Positions 1 through 8,821 of a stretch of 64,000 nucleotides of DNA are shown piece by piece. The notes beneath the pieces are model-generated. The model searched no databases. It was not told where the DNA came from and was given only the letters and a program-made list of their open reading frames with translations. Positions within the stretch are counted from its first letter, which is position 1; each line of letters starts with the position of its first letter. The position numbers were made by a program, and so were the translations under genes. This DNA is from Doryteuthis pealeii. Taxonomy: Eukaryota; Mollusca; Cephalopoda; Myopsida; Loliginidae. The stretch spans positions 86,009,856 to 86,073,855 of the forward strand of contig CM042152.1 of NCBI GenBank assembly GCA_023376005.1. Reading direction: 5' to 3'.

Positions 1-130
1 TGTGTCTTATATATCACTAAGAAATAAAGGTTTACATAATATATGTGTGGTTAATTTTCACACTGGTTTTAATAAATAATTACTAAATAATTACTTAGTG
101 TTATTGATCTCTAATATTATTTTATTCTCC
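1..130. other. Unassigned AT-rich DNA
   Basis: No reading frame, RNA or repeat was recognised here. The last bases run into the left target-site duplication of the retroposon that follows. Confidence 0.6.
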
Positions 131-562
131 AACATATTAAAATGGGCTAGACGGGCGGTCGGAGAGGCCCCCTCTGATCAATCAGCTGGTCACGTCAAGC
201 CCTAGCACCTATATGATTTTCCCAACCCTATTGCCCTTATGGCAAGCCCAACCCCTTTTTATCATATGGGTGCTAAAAGGCGGTGGCTGCGGTTAAACTC
301 TATCTGATGGTGAGGTTCCAGTTTTGAGGTTTGGGGAATGTGGAGCACCCCTTCATCACCATTGCTCCCTGGTCCACTCTGACCCGGAGTGGTAGTACCT
401 GTTATCCCATCTATGGGTTAAATAGAAAAATGTATGTATAAAAAATTGTATTATCCATTAAGAATTGATTTATTTCAAAACTTTATCGGCATTAAATGAC
501 CCACTGAGGTTGATATACCACAAAACAAAACAAACCAAACCAAACCGAAAACATATTAAAAT
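131..562 (+). mobile_element. SINE-C retroposon, 5'-truncated, with 13-bp TSD
   Basis: The element body is 144-549 and is flanked by a perfect 13-bp direct repeat, AACATATTAAAAT, at 131-143 and 550-562. It ends in a CAAAC/CAAAA-type tail. The same sequence recurs at 13515, 9615 (minus), 18275 and 61697 and in the duplicated copies. The TSD and A-rich tail show target-primed reverse transcription by a LINE in trans. Compared with the 592-bp copy at 13515 it lacks about 190 bp of the 5' part. 'SINE-C' is a working label; no published family is claimed. Confidence 0.85.
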
Positions 563-608
563 CAATTCTATGAATGATTTCATATAGAATATAATTAAAA
601 TAAGTGTA

Positions 609-714
609 ATCTTTTTATGTGCATTCTTATCTAATGTTGTTAGTCTTTCTAATTTAATATTTCATTGCATTAAAACTTAAATACTTATGCCCAGAGGGTA
701 CATATTCTTGCTAA
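609..714 (+). mobile_element. Truncated Helitron family-1 3' end
   Basis: This resembles the last ~105 bp of the Helitrons at 56818-57457 and 43971-44603, including the shared 'cctttctaatttaat'-like stretch and a decayed terminal hairpin. It ends CTAA instead of CTAG. The 5' part is missing, so it is an old fragment. Confidence 0.6.
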
Positions 715-984
715 TATATATATATCTAAATATATAAGAGTAAGTTTTTGGTATGTACGTGTCGATCTATAACACAGAAAAGAGAAGTCACTCAGATTTG
801 GAATCTTGCATATAGATTAATATCCTTCTAACTAAGAAATACATCAAATTTGGTTATTGATTTTTACTAATTACGGGATATAATTAATTAATTAAGCCAA
901 AATCACTCAATTTGCAGAACTGTCCATATACCAGCATCTGCTTGATAATAAAATATTGTCTGCTGGCTGACTTTTTTTTACAGC

Positions 985-1605
985 GATTTATAGTGATTTA
1001 CAGCAGAAATGTATGAATTTAGCAAATAAATTTCGCAGTCTAAGCCGTTCTGCCAGGAATTTATCACCTATTCTTGGTCCAATCTTTAAAATATTTATAT
1101 CGTTGAAAAGAAAATAATATAATCTTTCAGAATATGCAATTTTTATGCGTTTTTATTAATTGAATTATTTTTTACAGCGAGTTAAAAAAAAAAAATTGGC
1201 TTCAGAGAGCTGATATGTATAATTTTTTTTTCATTCTAAATTTCAAGAAAAAAAAACCAAATTCTTTTTTCTCGCCTATTTACGGTTCAATCTTCTTTAA
1301 GATATCTATATGGTTCGAAAGAGAATGAAATAATCTCTCTAAATATGTAATTTAGTTGAGCTTCTATCAATGGAATTATTTTTTACAGAGAGTTAAAAAA
1401 ATTATATTTTGCTTCAGTCAGCCCAGAATTCGTAGTATCATTTTTTCATACTTAAATTTTAACATAAAATCAAATCGTATTATCGCATATTTCTGTTTCT
1501 ATCTTTAAAATATTTATTTCGTTAGAAAAAAGATCTTTCTAAATATGTAATTAGTATGTCTTTTCATACATTGAATTATTTTAAAAGCGAATTAAAAAAA
1601 CAAAT
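985..1605 (+). repeat. Diverged tandem array, three units of ~205-210 bp
   Basis: Related blocks begin near 1072, 1277 and 1487. Each has a 'caatctttaaaatatt'-like core, then a 'cgttgaaaag'-like stretch, then 'ttgaattattttttacag' and a run of A. A partial unit precedes the first. Divergence between units is high, so the array is old. No coding potential is seen. Confidence 0.7.
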
Positions 1606-1610
1606 CAAAC

Positions 1611-2176
1611 GAAAACATGTAACGACAAAATAACGTTTTTTTAATAAATACCCGTGGTTCGTCACTTGTAAACAAAACGTTTTTTTTTTTTTTTTTTTTC
1701 ATAATCGCGTTAATTTATTTATTTTAATATTAGAAATACAAATAAAATCATGATACTAATGTAGAATAGTGCGCAAGAGATAATACCATTAGATTACCTA
1801 ATACATTTCATGGAAATACCTGAAAACTCAAATTGTTATCAAATTTATGATATTAGTATACTTTACTATAATAATTTGACATTCGATTGACTACATTTTT
1901 GAATTAATAATGTTATAAGATTATTTATCGTTTTATATAAATTTGATTACTTTATTTAATTCTTTTTTTTCTTTTTCAAATATTAATTTGAAATTTAGCA
2001 AATCGCGTCATTTATATTTTATTTAAAGATATAGTTAATCATTGAATTAAAATTTCTTACTATATCATTATGTAATGGGCAAATCATTACGTGATGGGCA
2101 AATCGGTCGGAAAATTTAGGGGGACCAAGAAAAAAACAGAATGCATAAATTTTGTAATAAAACTGTTAATTTTAAC
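1611..2176. other. Unassigned AT-rich DNA with homopolymer runs
   Basis: The stretch holds a 20-T tract near 1680 and a short doubled motif, 'gatgggcaaatc'-like, around 2074-2106. No gene or recognised element was found. Confidence 0.5.
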
Positions 2177-2211
2177 TAGGGTTTAGGGTTAGAGGTGGGG
2201 TTTAGGGTTAG
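2177..2211 (+). repeat. Telomere-like TTAGGG motifs, interstitial
   Basis: Two short runs of GGGTTTAGGGTTAG are separated by a G-rich spacer. The animal telomere unit TTAGGG appears twice, with degenerate copies beside it. It is far too short to be a telomere and lies inside dispersed repeats. Confidence 0.6.
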
Positions 2212-2259
2212 TTTAATGGGAAAATAAATAATTTGGGTTCTATTTTTTCTAGGTCACCT

Positions 2260-2512
2260 GTAAGTAAGTAAAGTCGTCGGGGCGCCTAATGTCGGTATCA
2301 GCCAGTCAGCGAGAGAGTCTATCCCCTTTTCACTAGCGCTAGACAAGGAGATTGTTTTTGCATCTGAGGTGGAGCGCCACACTATCATCAGCTCCTTACT
2401 TTACCGCACAGATCCCTGTGCTACTCATAACGCTGAGTTGACGAGGACCGGTATCAAACTAGAACCTTGTGATTTCTAGCCGAACGCTCTACCAACTGAG
2501 CTAACGGCTGTA
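2260..2512 (-). mobile_element. SINE-A, tRNA-derived, with intact head
   Basis: Read on the minus strand, the element starts at 2512 with a tRNA-like head. Its A box is TAGCTCAGTTGG (about 2491-2503) and its B box is GTTTGATACC (about 2449-2460). A ~170-bp tRNA-unrelated body follows. The tail is near 2260, next to a GTAAGTAA repeat. The anticodon-arm region does not fold as a normal stem, so this is a SINE head and not a tRNA gene. The parent tRNA looks like the Lys/Arg class, as in known cephalopod SINEs, but the exact parent is unproven. Confidence 0.85.
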
Positions 2513-2570
2513 ATATGTTTAATTTTTCGACCAATTTGCAAGTTTAGCCATATGATGTCATTCTCTCAAA

Positions 2571-2758
2571 TCTGACGAAAAGAAAATTCCCTGACCTCCG
2601 ACCAGGTAGAATTAAATTAAGATCGTTTTTACGTGGTGATTTTTATGGGTCATCCTGCGAGGACCGAACTCGCAATTCAGTAGTAATAGATCTGCGAACA
2701 ATTATTAAACCATGTTTTTATCTCCACTACCCAGGCTTTGCCGGGTAACCGCTGCTAG
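2571..2758 (+). mobile_element. Helitron family-2, non-autonomous (3' end clear)
   Basis: The 3' end has a hairpin at 2729-2746 (ACCCAGGC / GCCGGGT, one mismatch) and then CTAG at 2755-2758 followed by T. The body matches the element at 4159-4349. The 5' end at TC (2571) is a guess from the usual TC start and is not secure. There is no coding capacity. Confidence 0.6.
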
Positions 2759-2792
2759 TATATATAATATATATATATGTGTGTGTGTGTTT
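2759..2792. repeat. TA/TG microsatellite
   Basis: A short (TA)n run passes into (TG)n, directly after the Helitron CTAG end. Confidence 0.9.
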
Positions 2793-3444
2793 ATATGAGG
2801 TGAACAAAAAGTTAAAATGTTTTTGTCCTTAGATGACCTTAGGAGTGTTTAGTTTTATCTAGCTTCATTAAAAAAGATTGATTTTAATTATAGTGTGACA
2901 ACTTATATAAAAAAAATACATGAAAAAAGAAGAAAACTGACATTTTGTTTATTGATTTTAACAGTATAATGATATTATATATAAGTAAATTTGTGGAAAG
3001 AGAATCATTTTTTTTTCTTCTAATAAATCATTATCAACATTGGAGAGTACAATAGATAAATTCATTTTGAAGTTACCTCTTTTAAAAGTCTACATTTTTG
3101 ATTAACTGATAACTAAATTTGCTGCCAGTGCTGCTTTTAAAACTGAAGACATTCAATTTTGAATTTGAACAAATTCTATAGAAATGATTTAATATCTTCT
3201 ATTAAAAAGTTTTGTTATGAAAAGTTTAGAATCTGAAGGATAACTAAATTAAGAATTGCAATTTTAAGAAGCAAGAGAATCAATTATTTATGAAATTAAT
3301 AAAATATGTTTTAATTCTTATACTTTATATATTTGCCTCTGATTTTCACTGACAGAAGTTAGAATATTTGGATCATATGACCTTTAGGCACCCCTTCCGC
3401 GATCTCGACTCACAAGGACACTTTTCTCAATTGCACCATCAAAA
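2793..3444. other. Unassigned AT-rich DNA
   Basis: No open frame of note, RNA gene or recognised repeat was found. Confidence 0.5.
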
Positions 3445-3545
3445 TTTTTCTACTTAAATTTCTATCTTTTGGGTGTGTATATGTATATATATACACATAT
3501 ACATAAATACACACACCCAAAAGGTAGAAATTTAAGTAGAAAAAA
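3445..3545. repeat. Long near-perfect palindrome (hairpin)
   Basis: Two ~33-bp arms, TTTTTCTACTTAAATTTCTA plus a GGGTGTGT part and its complement, surround an AT/AC-rich centre. There is one unpaired base in the left arm. It could be a tiny MITE or a hairpin made by microsatellite expansion. Its AT-rich arms make a microRNA precursor unlikely. Confidence 0.75.
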
Positions 3546-3788
3546 ACAGAAATTCTCTAGAACAAAAAACAAATTACAAACACACACACTTAACATATCA
3601 AATGAACATCTGATGAACTATATCAGAAAAACTCTAATAAAAGAGTTATAAAAAGCTCAGTTAATGAATTTATTACCAAGCCACCCAGAAAACAAAAACA
3701 CCTGTTTAAAAGACTAATGTTAAAAATGAAATTCCTTTATACTCCACTCCCACCAAACAGGAAGAGGGAAGTTAAATACTCATGTGTG

Positions 3789-3823
3789 TATATATATATA
3801 TATATATAATATATATATATATA
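3789..3823. repeat. TA microsatellite
   Basis: Alternating TA of about 30 bp, preceded by TGTG. Confidence 0.9.
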
Positions 3824-3860
3824 CGCATGTAAGAATTCATTTTCATATTATTAATCAAAG

Positions 3861-3914
3861 CCTGAAGAAGATACCAGAAGATCTGAAACATGTGTTCCAT
3901 ATGTAAGATAAACA
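3861..3914 (+). ncRNA. Hammerhead-ribozyme-like core (doubtful)
   Basis: The sequence CTGAAGA is followed by a short AGAT/ATCT stem, then GAAA, then a CATGTG/CATATG hairpin and a U-A step. This is the order of conserved parts in hammerhead ribozymes, where position 7 of the core is variable. Such motifs occur in Penelope-like elements. The outer stem I does not pair here, so it is at best a degenerate relic. Confidence 0.25.
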
Positions 3915-4158
3915 GTTAAAAAAATTTTCTGAAAACATAATACATTTTGCGGACATTTTTTTTTTTTTTTTAATAAAATATTGAATTTTCTCCTGTTGGA
4001 ACCAGAACAACATTTTTTATATATATACACACATTCACTATCACCAGATTTTGCTCTTTGAGCAAAAATTATGAAGATTTGATTTATATTTGTGAAGATG
4101 ATAAAAAATCAAAATTTATATAGTAATAGCATGGATTTGTTTTTATTCCTTTAATATA

Positions 4159-4349
4159 TCAAACTGGAGAGTGTCTGTGCCCTTTTTTCTGATGCCCGAC
4201 CAGGCCAGATCAACGTTAGGTCTTTCATGTAGGGATTTTAATGAGGCATCCTGTGAGGATCCAACTCACGATTCAGTAATAATGGATCTGCGAGACTAAC
4301 TGTTTGGCCCCCTCCCTCTACCCAGGCAACACTGGGTAGCCACTTCTAG
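4159..4349 (+). mobile_element. Helitron family-2, non-autonomous, ~191 bp
   Basis: It starts TC after an A (4158) and ends CTAG before a T (4350), which fits Helitron insertion between A and T without target duplication. A perfect 6-bp hairpin, ACCCAG/CTGGGT (4320-4337), precedes the CTAG. Part of the body is shared with 2571-2758, including the 'gaccaggnagat' and 'attcagtaataatggatctg'-like stretches. Confidence 0.7.
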
Positions 4350-5254
4350 TATAATATAAAATTCAAGATAAGCATTATTATGCTTATTTCGAACCTGCAC
4401 GTATTTACTAATAGTCCTAGACATAGACTGGCTGTCTGAGTAGTTTCAATGGAAAGACGACGGAAATGCTAGTCAAAAATTAATAATGTCTGTCAATGCT
4501 TCATGTAATAATCATAAAAAAATCAAGATAAAATAATGTTTTACATAATATCTTTTTTCATTAGTCCACATAGTTTTTTTTTTTTTAGTTTTAAATTATA
4601 TTTTGTATGTAATAATGGATCTGATAGAAATTGAGCTAACAAGTCAGTGACTGGAGGGCATAATCAGTAACATAACAACAACAAGACTGATGCCGTTGAT
4701 GTTAATGTAATTTTATTTATTGCAATAGAAAAAAGAAAGTACTGGATGGGAGTTCATTGGTAGTCGACCAGAAATGTGTGAATTTTTCTACTGGGTTTAT
4801 GAAAAAAAAACACATTGTACACAATCTTAAAAATTACTTTCTTGCTTATCAAAATGAATTCCATTTACATGCTAAAAATTTCCTTATAAATAAAACACAA
4901 TGTGACTTTATATTTACCAGTCCTATAACCTATTCTCCCGACAGTAAGTAATGATAAGTTTGGCTGGTATGGAAAATGACTTTAGTTATAATGAAAACAG
5001 AATTTCTTATTACTCTGTTGGGAGACCAGGTTGATAAAACAGCACACAAATAAAATGCTCCTCCCCCAAAAAAACAAAACAAAACAAACGGACAAATCTT
5101 GTTTTCATATTTATTTTTTATATTTTTTGTTGCATTTTTGGGTCAAATTTTATCAATTTAAAAATAATTATAATTTTATAAATTTAGTATTTTTTAAATT
5201 TTATATTTAATCCTTGCACACACACACACACAAAGTTAGTATAAGTAAACAAAC
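4350..5254. other. Unassigned DNA with a (CA)n run at ~5217
   Basis: No gene was found. The left edge of the duplicated block lies inside this stretch, at 4597. Confidence 0.5.
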
Positions 5255-5450
5255 AAAAAATTTCAAATCCTGGATGTTGTGGGCTGGTATCACATTCTGC
5301 TAATGCTCTTGAGAAATGTACAAATTTATCTGTCCTCCCCCAGCTATAGGTATATAGTAGGTTATACTTCAGGAGTTTGAAAGCTATATTCCACTTAAAG
5401 ATTTACAATGCATTGAATCCTGCCTATGGTAGAGGGGTTGGGTAAATACA
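5255..5450 (+). mobile_element. SINE-B fragment, diverged
   Basis: It holds the B box TTCAAATCCTGGATG at its left edge. A body follows that matches the minus strand of the well-preserved copy at 61278-61561 (the CTCCCCCAGCTAT block, then AATCCTGCC and GGGGTTGGGTAAAT near the 3' end). The tRNA A-box part is lost. Counterparts are at 41218-41405 (plus) and 39915-40100 (minus). Confidence 0.65.
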
Positions 5451-5551
5451 AACAGAAACAAAATAAATCCAAGAACAATATATTTGATGTATGCAAAATT
5501 TTTTCTCATTTGTTCCCTTTAAAATCAATTCATTAATAATAGCTAGTATTT

Positions 5552-5600
<49 letters not shown>

Positions 5601-5845
5601 AGGTGTGTCAAAAAGTATTGAGATTTTTTTGTACTTTTGACATGCATTGTATTCTGAAAAAAAAAAAAAAAACGTTCCATTCATTAATTTTTTTTCAGAA
5701 TACAAGGTGTTTCAAAAAAAAGTACCAAGTTTACAGCTGTATTTTACCAGATAGAAATGAAGAATGAATGGAACTTTTTTTTTTTTTCAGAATACAAGGT
5801 GTGTCAAAAAGTAGAAAAGAATCTCGCTACTTTTTTGACACACCT
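5601..5845. mobile_element. mariner-type MITE with repeated internal termini
   Basis: The ends are AGGTGTGTCA and its complement, with TA on both sides (5599-5600 and 5846-5847). Inside, the same terminal motif and a GAATGAATGGAAC block recur in both orientations, so at least five terminus-like motifs sit in 245 bp. It has no coding part. The TA target and 'ggtgtgtcaaaaagta' termini are typical of Tc1/mariner. Allelic copies: 39554-39795 and 41515-41746. Confidence 0.8.
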
Positions 5846-6291
5846 TATATATATATAGCATCAAAATATTTTGCTTAATTTTCTGTAAGCTGACACAAAT
5901 GTTCTAGAACTTTTAAAATTCCATTTTGATAAAAATAACTCTGGCTTCAGTGCAACAGACACAACTTTAAATTTTTGACCACATAAGGAATGACTGCATT
6001 GATCAAAACAAATGATAATTTGATGGCACCAAGTCTGTTTAATATAAGCCTGTGTGAAAATGAATTTTCTATTCCAACTCCATTATTGTTTTAGGCCTAT
6101 AAAGTATTGATAAGAAGAAGAATTATCATAGAGCAATATAACTTTGTCATTCTTGTCTTTTATATGATCTTTTTTCTTCAACTGAAACTCTCAGACTGTA
6201 ACATTCCCCCATATGTATTTATCTACTGCCTCCAACACAATGTCAATTTTTTAAATGGAGTACAGTTGGTTTGAATTCAGTTTTCCTTCTC

Positions 6292-6777
6292 TTAATGTTA
6301 CATAATTATTGGATCCCTAATACTTATATAAGGTAGTGTAGAAACATAATGGCGATTAGTGCAGCTGATGGCCTTGAGAGTGAGTGACGGCGCTTGACCT
6401 CACTCTCACCTTGCCTTCTGGGGATAAATTGTAAGAACCGGAAGGCATGGAAGACACTGTCTTCCGGTTTAAGGATAGTAAGTTTAAGTCAGTTAGTAGG
6501 TAGGAGCCGAGTTCGTAGGATGTGCGCAGATGTCTGGGTTGGGGATTGAAAATAAAGTAACATCAAAGTAAATCGAAGTCTTGTGTTTATTACCTAAAAA
6601 CTAACAATGACACAGGGCTTCTGATAAGGAGAAATCCCTAACAGAAACCAGACCCGAGGTCCCCAAGAAAGTCCAGACCTTAGAAGAGACCAGACTAAGT
6701 TAAGATGAAGAATAGCAAAGCCGACCAGAAGAAAAGACGACTAGAAGTAAGAAGTAAGAAAGGGTATACAACATTAA
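6292..6777 (+). mobile_element. Solo LTR, 478 bp, TSD TTAA, copy 1 only
   Basis: The element (6296-6773) begins TGTTACATAA and ends TATACAACA, the TG...CA ends of an LTR. It is flanked by TTAA at 6292-6295 and 6774-6777. A TATA-like TTATATAAGG lies near 6325 and AATAAA near 6552, in the order expected for U3-R-U5. Both other copies of the block (about 38957 and 42348) have the uninterrupted TTAA, so the insertion is polymorphic. The full retrotransposon is not in the window. Confidence 0.85.
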
Positions 6778-6786
6778 ATTGGTTGC

Positions 6787-7018
6787 CTAACTGTTATGGT
6801 AATTTACCACATACACAAGAACTCTTACAACTGTAAATAGCAGCAGGTTCTGCACTTAAGCGAGAGTTTATATTTCAGCAGACAGCCGATAAGATAGCCT
6901 CGCATGTAACTGACTCATTTGTATATGTTTGTACTACTGTTCTTTGTTAATATATTTATTTAACTCATTACCTGTTTTGTGTCTTTATTCTGGCCCCTAA
7001 CGAGGCCACAACACTAAC
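6787..7018 (+). mobile_element. Solo LTR, 222 bp, TSD CTAAC (copy 1)
   Basis: The element (6792-7013) begins TGTTATGGT and ends CCACAACA. It has a 5-bp duplication, CTAAC, at 6787-6791 and 7014-7018. It interrupts SINE-B after 'ggttgcctaac'; the unoccupied version is seen at 61380. It is present in all three copies, so it predates their split. The orientation is assigned only from the TG...CA ends. Confidence 0.82.
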
Positions 7019-7387
7019 TAAGGATAAAGAACCCAATCAATTTACCCATAGTTGAAGGGAGAACAGATAGATTTATGCCTTTCCCAAGGGCATTGGCACA
7101 AAGTGAAACACAAACAGCCTTATCCAGGATTTGAACTCTGGTTGCTTATTCAATTTTCTATCACAATAAATGTTACATGATGCAAACTTCTACAGTTTCA
7201 CCAAACTTCAACAATTCATCATGCAGCACTCCTTTTACAATTTCCAATAATAGATTTGTTCCCCAAAGGGTTTTGCTGTTAATACTGCAGGCAGTCCTGG
7301 ATCCACCCATGATTTTCAACACTTTGAATTCTCATAGAAAATCCAATTTTCACCTCCTGTGACAAAAAATATTTTTTCTCATGTTTG

Positions 7388-7685
7388 TAGAATAATCATA
7401 CTAAGTCCAACTACCGTTGAATTGGCAAGACAAGACAGCAAGCAGTTGTAACCCAATACAATTCTGGTATGCTGTAAAGACCACTGCAAAGTGGCAGGAT
7501 TTATGGAGCCTCAGAGGATCCTACAAACCAAGCAGCCAATCAGGACTCAGGGAATGGAATCACCCAAATGCATGAGTGGACTGTTCTGAATTCCCATAAG
7601 TACCAGTTGTCTTGACACTGGCTCAGTTGTGCTTGGCCAGTCACATTGTTCAACCCAATTGTTTGACTGACTGACTTCAATAATG
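7388..7685 (+). repeat. Family E repeat (unclassified), in mariner
   Basis: This ~300-bp unit is related to 20273-20597 (plus) and 24279-24600 (minus). Shared landmarks are a TACCGTCGAATTGG-like start, CAGCCAATCAG, TGGAATCACCCAAAT and a GACTTCAATA end. It has no TG...CA ends or tRNA boxes that I could fix. It lies where the mariner core should be. Counterparts: 42963-43259 (plus) and 38067-38360 (minus). Confidence 0.65.
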
Positions 7686-8174
7686 TTGAGTAAAAAGTGA
7701 AATGCAAGGGGGTGAGGCTTTGACAATGCATGTGAAATTTTAATTTCCTGATTGAGGGCAGGGGGGTGGGGTGTCATTATCCAAAAGATCTTATAAGTCA
7801 TCACTTCTAATTTCACTTAGTTGACCACCTGCACAGTTTTGTCCCCGAGGCCAAACTCGTCTTTCATGAGCATTGCAAACCCTTCATGACAATGGCACAA
7901 ACTATCTCCATAGACATCATCAATAATCTTCTTCGATTATGCTGCTGTTTTGCACAACTTTCAAAGAAACACAATACAGCGTTGAATATCTATCTTATCC
8001 CCAGACATTTTTCTTCTTTTTAAATGAACACTTAATATAGAAACTGTTTTTCAATTGTGCATTTAGTCTCTAGTTTAAAAATGTGAGGCCACTAGGAATT
8101 TTTACCTACACCTCATATTAGGGTATATCAAAAGTATTTTCACTTTTACTCTAAAGCGTATTTCATATACACAT

Positions 8175-8812
8175 CTAAAGACACATCTCAAATCTTGGAA
8201 AAGTTTGTATGCATCCAACTTATCTCCCTCCAGATATGTTGTGAATAGTAGGGCAGACTGGGTTCTTTAAACTTAGTATGGCAACCAGTCTAGGAGAAGG
8301 AAAACATTGAATTCAAATGTTAAATGATTAAATATTGACCTTGTATTGTATTGTAAAGATGGTGTGAAGTTCAACATGCTTTAAATACAAATAACTCCGA
8401 CAAAGGTTAATAGACAAACATTTAATACACAGCACATGGATAACAGTAGAATACAACGTTCATAATACGGTAAACAGAGTTACACAAATAAAGAAGGACA
8501 TTCATGCAAGATACAAAGTATAACATAAAAAAGTACAGACATGAGACTAGCGATAGTCCATGCTGCAAAGAACTTACAGTAATGTAAGGGGGGCGGAGCC
8601 CCACGAGAGGGTTTAGATAGAACCTACCCCATGTGGCTCGTAGTTGGTGAAAACTATAAAGAGAGAGAGCGAAGGTTTTGAAACCGGCGCTTTTATACTG
8701 GTGCCCTAGCGGGCATCATGGAACTAAAAGGGGCAAACAACTCCACCAGGCGAATACAAACAAACGCTACAGTATCCTGCTTTTGTGTAAATATATACAC
8801 ATCTAAAGACTT
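8175..8812 (+). mobile_element. SINE-B fragment interrupted by a solo LTR (copy 1)
   Basis: The segment matches the minus strand of 61278-61561 from CTCCCTCCAG through GACCTTGT. It is broken by an LTR (8352-8771) and resumes with TCCTGCTTTTGTGTAAATAT. The tRNA head is missing or unrecognisable. Copies 43745-43962 (plus) and 37384-37585 (minus) are uninterrupted. Confidence 0.7.
8348..8775 (-). mobile_element. Solo LTR, 420 bp, TSD GTAT, copy 1 only
   Basis: The element (8352-8771) begins TGTAAAGATGG and ends CGCTACA, with GTAT at 8348-8351 and 8772-8775. On the minus strand there is a TATAAAAG box near 8690 and ATTAAA near 8430, so it is read as minus. The allelic positions in copy 3 (about 43926) and copy 2 (about 37402) have a single GTAT. 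It is unrelated in sequence to the 478-bp LTR. Confidence 0.85.
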
Positions 8813-8821
8813 TATTATTAT

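Larger units (their letters stand above)
6205..7172 (-). mobile_element. SINE-B with two solo LTRs nested inside (copy 1)
   Basis: On the minus strand the head is near 7172. The B box is intact (GAGTTCAAATCCTGG, about 7125-7140) and the body matches 61278-61561. LTRs at 6296-6773 and 6792-7013 split it; removing both restores continuity with the copy at 61278. The SINE itself lies inside the mariner pseudogene, between the KGVLHDELL block and the DNSS block. Confidence 0.75.
5870..8030 (-). pseudogene. mariner transposase pseudogene, interrupted (copy 1)
   Basis: On the minus strand a frame starts at 8008 with MSGDKIDIQRC, followed after a stop by KTAA and IIDDVYGDSL. This corresponds to the N-terminal helix-turn-helix of mariner transposases. 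A family E repeat (7388-7685) sits where the first catalytic Asp would be, and that Asp was not found. The catalytic core resumes at about 7330-7180 as KGVLHDELLKFGETV. Beyond a nested SINE (6205-7172) it continues near 6150 as DKNDKVILLYDNSS, where the second catalytic Asp is present. A decayed C-terminus runs to about 5880. Stops and frameshifts make it dead. The family usually has about 345 residues. Assignment rests on motif order only. Confidence 0.75.

Noticed and set aside
2177..2211. Chromosome end
   Set aside because: Only two short TTAGGG-like blocks, with ordinary repeat DNA on both sides.
3445..3545. microRNA precursor
   Set aside because: Arms are very AT-rich and almost fully paired over a microsatellite-like centre, more like a MITE; no evidence of a mature product.
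7547..7816. 89-91-codon minus-strand frame (also 43115-43390)
   Set aside because: It covers family E and adjoining decayed mariner DNA, partly out of the mariner frame; no host gene is indicated.
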